Source of the DNA: Acidobacteriota bacterium | Lineage (GTDB): Bacteria; Acidobacteriota; Terriglobia; Bryobacterales; Bryobacteraceae | DNA length: 64,000 nt | Assembly (NCBI GenBank): GCA_018268715.1 | Contig: JAFDVZ010000016.1 | Coordinates: forward strand, 1-64,000 | Reading direction: 5' to 3' | Shown here: positions 7,614 through 15,820 of the stretch, piece by piece | Layout: each line of letters opens with the position of its first letter | How positions within the stretch are numbered: position 1 is the first letter of the stretch | Notes under the pieces: model-generated | The model's input: the letters and a program-made list of their open reading frames with translations, nothing else | What the model was told of the DNA's origin: nothing | Database searches by the model: none | Position numbers and translations under genes: made by a program

Positions 7614-9464
7614 TCACCAGGCATGGGCCACCCGGTACCCATAAGGATCCGCACCCGCCTCGATCACCCCATCCGGCAGCACCCGGATCATCACCGGCGC
7701 CGCCCCGCTCGTCCACCGCGAATGCGTCTGCACGCGATGTCCCCGGTCGATCAGCTCCGACGTCGTAGCCGCCGGCGTCCGCTCATCCAGCAGCAGATCG
7801 CCCTTGTTCCAGGCGTGATTATCGAAGCTCGACACCAGGTGCCGCGTCTGGAACCGCGGAGCCTCCACCGCCGCCTCCGCATTCAGCCCGAACTCCAGCG
7901 CATACAGCATCAGTTGCAGCAGGCTCTGATCCTGGTTATCGCCCCCCGGCGTCGACAGCGCCAGCATCGGCGCGCCGTCCGCCCTGGTCACCAGCGTCGG
8001 ACTCAGCGTCACCCGAGGCCGCTTCTCCCCCGCCAGCTCATTCGGATGCCCCTTCACCAGCAGGAAGCTCTGCGCCCGCTGCGTCAGCGGAATCCCCGTG
8101 TCTCCGGCAATCACCGAAGGCATCCAGGCCCCCGAAGGCGTCGCCGAAAACATCACTCCATCCCGATCCACCGTATCCACGCAGGTCGTATCCCGAGCCA
8201 TCAGCGCATCGTCAATCTTCACCCGCGCCGTCTCGTCCTCCGACGGATGCTTGCCCGTCTTCCCATTCACCTCGCCCGGCAGGAAATCGAGCGAAGCCCG
8301 CTGCCCGATCAGCTTCCGCCGCTGGGCCGCATAGTCTTTCGACAACAACGTGTCCGCCGGAATATGGTTGAACTTCGGATCGCCGTAGTAAGTGTCCCGG
8401 TCCGCGTAAGCCAGCTTCAACGCCTCCACCATGCGATGGAGATACTCTGCGGAATTGATCCCCGCCGCCCGCATATCGAAGCCCTCCAGGACGTTCAAGG
8501 CCTCGATCATCGCCGGCCCCTGGCTCCAGAACCCCGGCTTGAACACGCGGTAGCCGCGATACGTCGTCGACACCGGCTCCTCCGGCTCCAGCCGGAACGC
8601 CGCCATGTCTTCATAGCGAAGCAGCCCGCCATTGGCCTTGCTGAAAGCGTCGATCTTACGCGCGATCTCGCCGCGATAGAAGTAATCCCGCACCGCGTCG
8701 ATCGCCGCCGCGCGACTCTTTCCCGCCGCCAGGGCTTTCTTCTCCGCCTCCACCATGGCCCGCATCGTGCGAGCCAGGTCCGGTTGCCGGAAGATCTCGC
8801 CCGGCGCCGGCGCCCTCCCTTCCGGCATCCAGTGCTTCTTCGAATCGGGCCACACATCCAGGAACTGCCGCGACCGCGCGATGCTCTGCGAACGCTGCTC
8901 GTCAATCGGATATCCATCGGCTAGCTCAATCGCCGGCGCCATCACTTCGGCGAGCGGTTTCGTGCCGAACTCCCTCAGCGCCACCAGCGCCGACTCGACC
9001 ATGCTCGGAACCAGGGCGGGCATGATCCCGGCCACCGGGATGATCCCGCTCAACCCGCCCGGATCGAGCTGCATCACCTCAAACGGCCGCAGCCGCCGCG
9101 TACGGAACAACTCGGCGGTAGCCGCCTTGGGCATCGTCCCCACGCCCGCGATGGCGACCACTTTTCCCGCCTTCGTCCGAATCAATATCGGAGCCTCGCC
9201 GCCAAAGCCAAAGTGCGAAAACTCGGTGACCGACGCGGCGAACATCGTGGCGACGCCCGCGTCCACGGCGTTGCCGCCGGTGTGAAACACGCGCATACCC
9301 GCCTCGGCCGCGGTTTCGCTGCCCGCCGCCACCGCGCCCCGTCCGCCCCTCGCCGGCTGCCGCACCGGCCGCTCCCATTCCTTGCGTTGCGCGCACGCCG
9401 CCATCGCGACGAGCACAAAACCCAGTACGATGCGTGATCTCATAGCCGAAACCGTAGGACTCAT
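7614..9464 (-). CDS. Gamma-glutamyltransferase family protein, exported
   Basis: A 616-residue N-terminal-nucleophile hydrolase of the GGT family, which cleaves or transfers gamma-glutamyl groups (for example from glutathione) outside the cytoplasm. Seen: signal peptide MSPTVSAMRSRIVLGFVLVA then MAACAQ; the early GGNAVDAGVA motif; and the self-processing site near residue 425, ARDTTCVDTVDRDGVMFS, whose first Thr of the TT pair should become the nucleophile. The usual TTHxS is here TTCVD, so the His and Ser positions are replaced. LSTPGGDNQDQSLLQ matches the family's substrate-binding GG loop. The start at 9464 is preferred over a longer frame because GGAGAG sits 8 bases upstream and the signal peptide then begins the protein. 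Confidence 0.88.
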   Translation of the reverse strand: MSPTVSAMRSRIVLGFVLVAMAACAQRKEWERPVRQPARGGRGAVAAGSETAAEAGMRVFHTGGNAVDAGVATMFAASVTEFSHFGFGGEAPILIRTKAGKVVAIAGVGTMPKAATAELFRTRRLRPFEVMQLDPGGLSGIIPVAGIMPALVPSMVESALVALREFGTKPLAEVMAPAIELADGYPIDEQRSQSIARSRQFLDVWPDSKKHWMPEGRAPAPGEIFRQPDLARTMRAMVEAEKKALAAGKSRAAAIDAVRDYFYRGEIARKIDAFSKANGGLLRYEDMAAFRLEPEEPVSTTYRGYRVFKPGFWSQGPAMIEALNVLEGFDMRAAGINSAEYLHRMVEALKLAYADRDTYYGDPKFNHIPADTLLSKDYAAQRRKLIGQRASLDFLPGEVNGKTGKHPSEDETARVKIDDALMARDTTCVDTVDRDGVMFSATPSGAWMPSVIAGDTGIPLTQRAQSFLLVKGHPNELAGEKRPRVTLSPTLVTRADGAPMLALSTPGGDNQDQSLLQLMLYALEFGLNAEAAVEAPRFQTRHLVSSFDNHAWNKGDLLLDERTPAATTSELIDRGHRVQTHSRWTSGAAPVMIRVLPDGVIEAGADPYGYRVAHAW

Positions 9465-9541
9465 TATCGCAACTCTCCGGAAACCCCGTTCCCCAACAAT
9501 ATTTCCCAAGAATTCAACAACTTAATATCCGAAAAACTGGC

Positions 9542-9553
9542 GTTTTCGAAAAC
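9542..9553. promoter_or_regulatory. Perfect 12-base palindrome, possible operator
   Basis: GTTTTCGAAAAC reads the same on both strands. It lies in the 193-base gap between the divergent gamma-glutamyltransferase gene and the gene at 9658. The left part also forms a longer imperfect repeat (CGAAAA ... TTTTCG, 9531-9549). Either gene could be its target. Confidence 0.35.
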
Positions 9554-9597
9554 TCGTGATACGTTGAGGGTGGGAAGGGAAGACTCTTCCCCATAAC

Positions 9598-9640
9598 GAG
9601 CGCGGTTCCGCTGACAGGCGGCCGCGCTCGATCCATTTTT
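9598..9640 (+). terminator. Leader hairpin with T-run, possible attenuator
   Basis: GAGCGCGG (9598-9605) pairs with CCGCGCTC (9622-9629), with an inner CCGC/GCGG stem, followed by ATCCATTTTT. No plus-strand gene ends upstream. The structure ends 18 bases before the next ATG, just ahead of the GGGAGG ribosome site, so it looks like a conditional terminator or a structured leader. Confidence 0.45.
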
Positions 9641-9657
9641 GGGAGGTTCGAAGAAAA

Positions 9658-10224
9658 ATGCCGACCGAAGCGACTGCGCACAATCATCCGGCGCCGGAGC
9701 AGGACCCGCACCTGCGCTTCTACATGACGCGTGACGACTTCATGCGCCAACTCCTGCCGGCCACGCAGGAAGAGAAACTCCTGGCCACGCGTGTAGCGCG
9801 AGCCTGGATGCACCTTCAGGACATTGAGGAACTAATCGACGTGGTGACCGAGGGCCGCGGTCTGGTCGCTCTCTACACCGAACAATACGATCGCTACAAG
9901 CAACTCAACCGGGACCTGAATCAAGCCGAGCGCATGTGGCGCGGCGCGATGAGCGCGTTTAACCAGGCGCGTCGCCGAGGCCCCAACCCAAATGTCCCCT
10001 ACGGAACAGACTTCGGAGCCAGAGTCCCCAACCGCCGGCCAGAGCCGGATGCCGAGCCAGCGCCGGAGCCAGAGCAAGAGCCATCAGCCTCTGTGATCTC
10101 CGCCCCGCCCAGTGATCTCCGTGAGAAACCTCAGAAGGGTCGCATGGCGCGATCCAGCGCCTCGACGAAGAAGTACTCGCCCCACATCACGGACTCATCC
10201 ACGCCGAGTTCCTTATGTAGGTGA
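9658..10224 (+). CDS. Unrecognised soluble helical protein
   Basis: A 188-residue protein. Residues 20-108 are strongly helical and charged ([38 protein letters not shown]), possibly coiled coil. From about residue 110 the chain is low-complexity and Pro/Glu-rich ([16 protein letters not shown]), with a basic tail. GGGAGG 11 bases ahead of the ATG supports the start. The helical part resembles in style the many paralogous Acidobacteria hypothetical proteins that begin MPTE, but no function is known. Its last 94 bases overlap the convergent GH88 gene, so the disordered tail could in truth be shorter. An unusual hairpin leader precedes it. Confidence 0.6.
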   Translation: MPTEATAHNHPAPEQDPHLRFYMTRDDFMRQLLPATQEEKLLATRVARAWMHLQDIEELIDVVTEGRGLVALYTEQYDRYKQLNRDLNQAERMWRGAMSAFNQARRRGPNPNVPYGTDFGARVPNRRPEPDAEPAPEPEQEPSASVISAPPSDLREKPQKGRMARSSASTKKYSPHITDSSTPSSLCR

Positions 10225-11255
10225 TACACGCCGCCCTTGAGGATGCCCTCCCACTTGGGATCGCGCTTGGCCAGGTGCTTCTCGCACAGCGAGCGCAGCA
10301 CCAACTGCGCGGTGGACCAGTACAAGTGCCCCTTCATCGGATCGGACACCAGCCGGCACAGCCGGTACAGGCCGGCCGCCGTGATGGCCGCGGCCGAAGT
10401 GTCGAGCAGCGCCCTCGAGTCGGCCGGAGCATTGAAGTCCCAGGGCGGTACGCCATCGTTCGGCGAGTGCGAGATGTAGTAGTCCGCGCACGCCTGGGCG
10501 GTGGCCAGGAAGCGGGGATCGCGCGTGTATTCGTAGCAGCTGCTGAACCCGTAGAGCGCCCAGGCCAGGCCCCGCGCCCAGCAGGAATCGCCGCGATAGC
10601 CCTGGTGCGTGGTCTGTTGCAGGAACGCTCCGGTCTCCAGGTCGAACAGCCCTTCGTGCGAAGTGGAGCCATCGCCGCGAACCAGGTAGCGACGCGTGGT
10701 ATAGGAGTGCCGCAGGGCCACTTCGCGCAGCTTGCGGTCTCCGGTCTCGCGCGCCGCGTAGAAGATGATGCCGACGTTCATCATGATGTCGATGAACAGC
10801 GAGTTCTCGGCGACGAAGGAGCGCAGGTACTGCCCCTTCTCGTTGAAGCGCATGGCGAGCGTGCGCCCGGCCTGAATCAGAACCTCGTTCAGCGCGGGTT
10901 CGCGCGTCACCTGAAGCCAGCGATAGTAGGTTGAAAGGAAGATGAACCCGAGGTCGTGGACGTCGCGGTCATGTTTACGCGGCTCGAGCGGCGTCGTATA
11001 GGCCTTGGCCTGGTCGAACCAGTATTTGGCGTCCGCCGAGCCGGGCTCCTGACGGCTGTGGAAGATCCACATCATGCCGGGCAGAAAGCCGTCGCACCAA
11101 TGGGTCCAGGCGGGGCCATCGTGTTTCCACTTCCCATCTTTCGAGTACATGGGGTAGAAACCGGGATACTTCTCGATAAAACGGCGAACCTGTTCCTCTG
11201 CGAATGCAAAGGCTTCTTCGAACAACTTGCCGTTATCGGCGCCAAAACGAATCAC
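10131..11255 (-). CDS. GH88-family unsaturated glucuronyl hydrolase
   Basis: A 374-residue (alpha/alpha)6-barrel hydrolase of family GH88. It removes delta-4,5-unsaturated uronic acid residues left by polysaccharide lyases, through hydration of the vinyl ether. Seen: [17 protein letters not shown] with the conserved Asp of HDLGF, the sequence [18 protein letters not shown], and [20 protein letters not shown] carrying the second Asp region. The GTG start at 11255 is chosen because AGGAG stands 5 bases ahead and the resulting length is the family's; the frame runs further upstream without support. There is no signal peptide, so it is probably cytoplasmic, acting on imported oligosaccharides. 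The released uronate could feed the sugar-acid genes at 2.3-5.3 kb. Confidence 0.87.
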   Translation of the reverse strand: MIRFGADNGKLFEEAFAFAEEQVRRFIEKYPGFYPMYSKDGKWKHDGPAWTHWCDGFLPGMMWIFHSRQEPGSADAKYWFDQAKAYTTPLEPRKHDRDVHDLGFIFLSTYYRWLQVTREPALNEVLIQAGRTLAMRFNEKGQYLRSFVAENSLFIDIMMNVGIIFYAARETGDRKLREVALRHSYTTRRYLVRGDGSTSHEGLFDLETGAFLQQTTHQGYRGDSCWARGLAWALYGFSSCYEYTRDPRFLATAQACADYYISHSPNDGVPPWDFNAPADSRALLDTSAAAITAAGLYRLCRLVSDPMKGHLYWSTAQLVLRSLCEKHLAKRDPKWEGILKGGVYHLHKELGVDESVMWGEYFFVEALDRAMRPF

Positions 11256-11424
11256 ACGAGCTCCTGAATTTCGGATCCGCCGGTATAGTTCCGGCCCACA
11301 TATATGGTAGCGAAACGGGGGCCGGTATTCATCGCCGTTCGGCGGCGGGCGGCGCCCAGCCACACCACCGCCGGGTGGGTAATTGGTAGTTCAGGATCTG
11401 AAACGGCGGTAGAATGAAATCGCC

Positions 11425-12336
11425 ATGTCTGCAGCTCTTGCTTCCGTACTTCGCGAAAAACTCGAACGCCGCGCGGCCCTGGTAGTCCCCGGCGCTCACG
11501 ATGCACTCTCGGCGCGGATCATCGAATCGTGCGGATTCGAGGCGATCCAGGTCAGCGGCTTCGGCGTCGCCGGTTCGCTGCTCGGCGCCCCCGACGTCGG
11601 CCTCCTCGATATGAAGGAGGTTCTCGATCAGACCGAACGGATCGTCTCCTCCGTCAAGATCCCCGTGATGGCCGACATCGACACCGGCGGCGGCAACGCC
11701 ATCAACGCCGCCCACGTCACCGAAAAGCTCATCCGCATGGGCGTCGCCGGAGTCAACATTGAGGATCAGGTGTTCCCCAAACGCTGCGGCCACATGGAAG
11801 GCAAACAGGTGATCGACGCGCAGGAAATGGCCGGCAAGGTCCGCGCCATGGCCGACGTTCGTCGCCGCCTGCACACCGACCTCGTCATCAACGCCCGCAC
11901 GGACTCCTTCGCGCCCCACGGCATCGCCGAAGCCATCCGCCGCTGCCGCCTCTATCTCCGCTCCGGCGCCGACATGGTCTTCATCGATGGCATCCGCTCC
12001 CGCCTCGACATCGAGCGGGCCCTGGCCGAAGTGGACGGCCTGCTCTCGGTCAACCTCATGGATGCGGTCACCGGCGTCAAAACCCAGCTCATCCCCATTC
12101 CCGAACTCGCCCGCATGGGCGTCGCGCGAGTCAGCATCCCGGTGGCGTCCATCATGGTGTGCCACCACGCGATGCGCGAGTTCTTCACCGCTCTCCAGTC
12201 CTCGCCCACCGGCTTGCTCGCCGGCGAAACCCACCGCCTGTCGAGCTTCGCCGACTACACCGCCTTCGTCGGACTCCGCGAGTATCACAAGCTCGAGGAC
12301 GAATACCTGCCGATGGCCGCCGAACGGGTAAACTGA
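11425..12336 (+). CDS. Isocitrate lyase/PEP mutase superfamily lyase
   Basis: A 303-residue TIM-barrel enzyme of the ICL/PEPM superfamily, close in length to 2-methylisocitrate lyase PrpB. Seen: VMADIDTGGGNAINAAH (Mg-binding Asp), VNIEDQVFPKRCGHMEGK with the catalytic-loop KRCGH, which marks carbon-carbon lyases rather than phosphonomutases, NARTDSF, and GADMVFIDG, where many lyases have Glu in place of the Asp. It probably splits a 2-hydroxy di- or tricarboxylate into a 2-oxoacid and a second acid. It starts a four-gene coupled unit: the LeuC-like gene begins 2 bases after its stop. Alternatives are dimethylmalate lyase, methylisocitrate lyase or oxaloacetate hydrolase; context does not settle it. 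Confidence 0.88.
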   Translation: MSAALASVLREKLERRAALVVPGAHDALSARIIESCGFEAIQVSGFGVAGSLLGAPDVGLLDMKEVLDQTERIVSSVKIPVMADIDTGGGNAINAAHVTEKLIRMGVAGVNIEDQVFPKRCGHMEGKQVIDAQEMAGKVRAMADVRRRLHTDLVINARTDSFAPHGIAEAIRRCRLYLRSGADMVFIDGIRSRLDIERALAEVDGLLSVNLMDAVTGVKTQLIPIPELARMGVARVSIPVASIMVCHHAMREFFTALQSSPTGLLAGETHRLSSFADYTAFVGLREYHKLEDEYLPMAAERVN

Positions 12337-12337
12337 C

Positions 12338-13621
12338 ATGCCCATGACCATCGCCGAAAAGATCCTCGCGCGAGCCTCCGGGCGGCCCTCTGTCCAGCCC
12401 GACGAGATCGTGGTCGCCCGCGTCGACCTCGCCATGTCTCACGAAAACGCCGACCTCGTCCGCAAGTCATTCGCGGAAATCGGCGTCAAGCGCGTCTGGG
12501 ACCCGGAGCGCATCGTGATCATCCTCGATCACCGCGTCCCCGCCGAATCCGAACGCACCGCGACCACTCACAAAGCGATCCGCGAATTCGTCGCGGCCCA
12601 GGGCATCCGCAACTTCTACGACGTGGGACGCGGCGGCATCTGCCACCAGGTGCTCACCGAACGCGGGCACGTGCTGCCAGGCATGGTGGTGGTCGGCACG
12701 GACTCCCACACCACCACCCACGGCGCTTTCGGAGCCTTCGCCACCGGCATCGGCGCCACCGAAATGGCCGGCGTCTGGACCGAAGGCGAACTCTGGTTCA
12801 AGGTTCCCTCCACCATCCGCATCGAAGTCGAAGGCAAGCTCCGGCCCTGGGTCTCGGCCAAGGACCTGATCCTCTACATCATCGGCCAACTCGGCTCCGA
12901 CGGCGCCGACTACCGCGCGGTGGAATTCGACGGCGCCGTGATCCGAACCATGTCGGTGGCCTCGCGCATGACCCTCGCCAACCTGTCCATGGAGATGGGC
13001 GCGAAAGTCGCCTTCACCCCGGCCGACGAGAAACTCCGCGACTACCTCGCCGAACGCGCGCCCGCGGCCCTCTTCGAACCGGTCGAACCCGACCCCGACG
13101 CCGCCTACGAACGAGTCATCCGCATCGACGCCTCCAAGGAACTGGCTGAGCCCGTCGTCGCATGCCCGCACTCGGTCGACAACGTCCGTCCCGTGTCGAG
13201 CCTGACCGACATCGAAGTCCACCAGGCCGTGCTCGGCAGTTGCACCAACGGCCGCCTGGAGGATCTGGAAGTCGCGGCCTGCCTGCTGTCGGGCCACCGC
13301 GTCCACCCGCGAGTCCGTCTGCTGGTGATACCGGCCTCGCAGGAGATCTACCTCGAAGCGATAAAACTCGGCTACATCCAGACCATGCTGGAAGCCGGCG
13401 CCATGATCAATCCATCGGGCTGCGGCCCTTGCGTCGGCGTCCACCAGGGCATCCTGGCCGCCGGCGAGAACTGTATCTCGAGCACGAACCGCAACTTCAT
13501 CGGCCGCATGGGCAGCAAGGATTCGCGAGTGTATCTGGCGTCGCCCGCCGTGGTCGCCGCGTCCGCCCTGGCGGGCCACATCGCGCTGCCGGCCGAGGTC
13601 GGCGAGGAGGTGTTTGCGTGA
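12338..13621 (+). CDS. LeuC/homoaconitase-like large subunit
   Basis: A 427-residue catalytic subunit of the two-subunit aconitase-type hydro-lyases (isopropylmalate isomerase, homoaconitase, dimethylmaleate hydratase), of the short archaeal type. Seen: [4Fe-4S] ligands in LGSCTNGR (about residue 302) and PSGCGPCVG (about 361 and 364), the ILDHRVPA and VVGTDSHTTTHGAFGAFATG active-site stretches, and the late STNRNFIGRMG. It isomerises or hydrates a hydroxy-polycarboxylate. It shares GTGA with the next gene (4-base overlap). No leuA or leuB of the usual kind is in the window, and the partner dehydrogenase is isocitrate-like, so plain leucine synthesis is unlikely. Confidence 0.88.
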   Translation: MPMTIAEKILARASGRPSVQPDEIVVARVDLAMSHENADLVRKSFAEIGVKRVWDPERIVIILDHRVPAESERTATTHKAIREFVAAQGIRNFYDVGRGGICHQVLTERGHVLPGMVVVGTDSHTTTHGAFGAFATGIGATEMAGVWTEGELWFKVPSTIRIEVEGKLRPWVSAKDLILYIIGQLGSDGADYRAVEFDGAVIRTMSVASRMTLANLSMEMGAKVAFTPADEKLRDYLAERAPAALFEPVEPDPDAAYERVIRIDASKELAEPVVACPHSVDNVRPVSSLTDIEVHQAVLGSCTNGRLEDLEVAACLLSGHRVHPRVRLLVIPASQEIYLEAIKLGYIQTMLEAGAMINPSGCGPCVGVHQGILAAGENCISSTNRNFIGRMGSKDSRVYLASPAVVAASALAGHIALPAEVGEEVFA

Positions 13622-14127
13622 GCCGCATCCTGACCGGCCGGGTAGCCGCCGTGCTGCCCGCCAACATCGACACCGACATCATCTATCCGGGCCGATACCT
13701 CAACATCACGGACCGCGAGAAGACCGCCGAGCACCTGTTCGAGCTGGCCTATCCAGAGGTGCGCGCCGCCATCCAGCCGGGCGACCTGCTGGTGGCCGCC
13801 AGGAACTTCGGCTGCGGCTCGAGCCGTGAACAGGCCGCCGCGGCGGTGAAGTACGCGGGCGTTGGCGCCGTCATCGCGGCGTCCTTCGCGCGGATCTTCT
13901 TCCGCAACGCCATCAACCTCGGTCTGCCCCTGGTGGTCTCGCCGGAGGCTGTCGAACGAGTGCGTGAAGGCGACGTGCTGGAACTCGATCTCGAACACGG
14001 CGTCATCCGCAATCATGGCCGCGAGGAAACCTACACGGCCGCGCCGCTCGACCCGCGCGCCATCGAGTTGATCGAGGCCGGCGGGCTGGTGCCCCATTTG
14101 AAGAGGAAGGTGATGGCCCATGCGTAA
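13618..14127 (+). CDS. LeuD/homoaconitase-like small subunit
   Basis: A 169-residue swivel-domain subunit that completes the hydro-lyase with the preceding gene. Seen: [37 protein letters not shown] and [20 protein letters not shown], all diagnostic. The substrate-specificity loop after PGRY reads YLNI. Methanogen homoaconitases carry YLRT and isopropylmalate isomerases YLVY or similar there, so this one matches neither well. It starts at GTG inside the LeuC-like stop region (4-base overlap) and its end overlaps the dehydrogenase start by 8 bases. A larger upstream extension of the frame is only antisense-like noise inside the LeuC gene. Confidence 0.87.
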   Translation: MSRILTGRVAAVLPANIDTDIIYPGRYLNITDREKTAEHLFELAYPEVRAAIQPGDLLVAARNFGCGSSREQAAAAVKYAGVGAVIAASFARIFFRNAINLGLPLVVSPEAVERVREGDVLELDLEHGVIRNHGREETYTAAPLDPRAIELIEAGGLVPHLKRKVMAHA

Positions 14128-15244
14128 ACGGATTGCCTGGCTGCCCGGCGACGGCATCGGCGCCGAGTGCTGCGACGCCGCCCGCCTCGTGCTCGACGCC
14201 TCGGGTTTCGAGGCCGAATACATCCACGGCGACATCGGTTGGGAGTTCTGGCGCAGGGAAGGCGACGCCCTTCCCCAGCGCACCCTGGACCTGTTGCAGT
14301 CCACCGACTGCGCCTTCTTCGGCGCCATCACGTCGAAGCCGGCGAGCGTCGCCGACCAGGAACTCGCGCCGGAACTGCGCGGCAAGGGCCTGGTCTACCG
14401 CAGCCCGATCGTGCGGATGCGCCAACTGCTCGACCTGTACGTTTGCCTGCGCCCGTGCAAGGCCTTCGCCGGCAGCCCGCTGAACTATCGCGAGGCGATC
14501 GACATCGTGGTGTTCCGCGAGAACACCGAAGGCATGTACATCGGCGTCGAGTTCCCGAAAGTCCCCGAGTCGTTCTACGCGGAACCCGCCATGAAGCGGA
14601 TCCCCCGCGACGCGGCCATCTCCATCCGCAGCATCACGAAGGAGGGTTCGCGCCGGATTGTGCGGGCGGCGTTTGAGTACGCTGTACGCAATGGTCGGAA
14701 GAAGGTGACCGCGGTCCACAAGGCCAACGTCCTGCGCGCCACCTGCGGCGTGTTCCTGGAGGCGGCCCAGGAAGTGGCCCGCGACTACCCGCAAATCGAG
14801 TTCGACACCGCCAACGTCGACGCCATGTGCATGTGGCTGCTGAAGAACCCGCGCAGTTACGAAGTGATCGTTACGACCAACCTGTTCGGCGACATCCTGT
14901 CGGACCTGTGCGCCCAACTGGTGGGCGGCATGGGCTTCGCCTACTCGGGCAACATCGGCGAGAAGTACGCCGTGTTCGAGCCCACGCACGGCTCGGCGCC
15001 CAAGTACGCCGGGCTCGACAAGGTGAACCCGATCGCGACGATCCTGGCCGCGAAGATGATGGTCGAATGGCTCGGAGACGGCGAACGGGCCGCGCTCATT
15101 GAGCAGGCGATCGCCCGGGTGATCGCGGACGGCAAGGTCCGGACCTACGACTTAGGCGGCGCGGCCCGCGGTTCGGAGTTAGCGGAAGCAATCGCGAACG
15201 CGGTCCACGTCCTCCGGGGCGAGCGAGAACTCGTCCGCGGTTAG
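14120..15244 (+). CDS. Isocitrate/homoisocitrate dehydrogenase-like enzyme
   Basis: A 374-residue beta-decarboxylating dehydrogenase. Seen: LPGDGIGAECC; RSPIVRMRQLLDLYVCLRP, which aligns with E. coli isocitrate dehydrogenase RSLNVALRQELDLYICLRP and keeps its phosphorylatable Ser113 and Arg119 but replaces Asn115 by Ile; VFRENTEGMYIG; VHKANVL; GDILSDLCAQLVGG; and THGSAPKYAGLDKVNP. The Lys-Tyr after SAP matches the NADP-specific E. coli enzyme, whereas isopropylmalate and homoisocitrate dehydrogenases usually have Asp-Ile (NAD) there. So it probably oxidises an isocitrate-like tricarboxylate with NADP. It ends the four-gene unit, and the last 66 bases overlap a convergent gene. Confidence 0.87.
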   Translation: MRKRIAWLPGDGIGAECCDAARLVLDASGFEAEYIHGDIGWEFWRREGDALPQRTLDLLQSTDCAFFGAITSKPASVADQELAPELRGKGLVYRSPIVRMRQLLDLYVCLRPCKAFAGSPLNYREAIDIVVFRENTEGMYIGVEFPKVPESFYAEPAMKRIPRDAAISIRSITKEGSRRIVRAAFEYAVRNGRKKVTAVHKANVLRATCGVFLEAAQEVARDYPQIEFDTANVDAMCMWLLKNPRSYEVIVTTNLFGDILSDLCAQLVGGMGFAYSGNIGEKYAVFEPTHGSAPKYAGLDKVNPIATILAAKMMVEWLGDGERAALIEQAIARVIADGKVRTYDLGGAARGSELAEAIANAVHVLRGERELVRG

Positions 15245-15718
15245 GTCATCCTGCGTGAAGGCGGCTCGCGCCACGCCTCGCCGGCCGTGGGCCGCCGACT
15301 TTGTTATCGAGTGGACCAACTCGTGGGCCGCGACGCGAGCGAGCGCCCGGCCGAAGGCTTCTTCGCGCTTAGCGAGGTCGCGCGGAAAGCCGAAGGCGTT
15401 GCGGGCCGTCGCGCGAATCTGGTCGCAATCGACGTCACTGAACGGCAGAACTTCGCCGTCGACGACGTGAGTGACGGCGAGCGGCGCGTGGACGGAGTCG
15501 GCCGAGGAGATAGGTCCGCAGTGTCCGTGGAAGCCGAGCACGTAGATCTGGCTCGCTTCGGGCATGGGAATGGGGGAGTTACGATCCCACCACTGGAATT
15601 CGATTCCGGCGCGCTCGAGGATCCGGGTGGTTTCCTCCTGCATGGCGTCCACAACGTGACGCGAGACGGGCGCGTCGAACCGGTAGGCGATCAGGGCCAA
15701 TAGTACGACGGAGTGCAT
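15179..15718 (-). CDS. Small HExxH putative metalloprotease
   Basis: A 179-residue protein with a hydrophobic N-terminus (MHSVVLLALIAYRFDAPVS) and the zinc motif AAHELVHSITKSAAHGRRG at about residue 130. It has HExxH plus a further His seven residues on, a longer spacing than the metzincin HExxHxxGxxH. I know similar HExxH-x7-H proteins followed by G-[IVL]-[MA]-R-A as common uncharacterised Acidobacteria proteins; here it is GVARAAF. Catalytic activity is an inference from the motif. It overlaps the isocitrate-dehydrogenase-like gene tail by 66 bases. A TAATAC -10-like element lies about 38-43 bases upstream of the ATG. Confidence 0.65.
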   Translation of the reverse strand: MHSVVLLALIAYRFDAPVSRHVVDAMQEETTRILERAGIEFQWWDRNSPIPMPEASQIYVLGFHGHCGPISSADSVHAPLAVTHVVDGEVLPFSDVDCDQIRATARNAFGFPRDLAKREEAFGRALARVAAHELVHSITKSAAHGRRGVARAAFTQDDLTADEFSLAPEDVDRVRDCFR

Positions 15719-15820
15719 GGCGAACTCTACTGGGAGTTTCGTATCGTGACATCTGTATTACTCTCACAGATTCACGCCGGGCGCAAGGCCCGTTGAGTTA
15801 GGAGTTATCCGGGGAGTTGC

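Noticed and set aside
12338..15244. Reading the LeuC-, LeuD- and dehydrogenase-like genes as leuCDB of leucine synthesis
   Set aside because: The dehydrogenase has isocitrate-type substrate residues and the NADP Lys-Tyr, no leuA is near, and an ICL-family lyase leads the unit.
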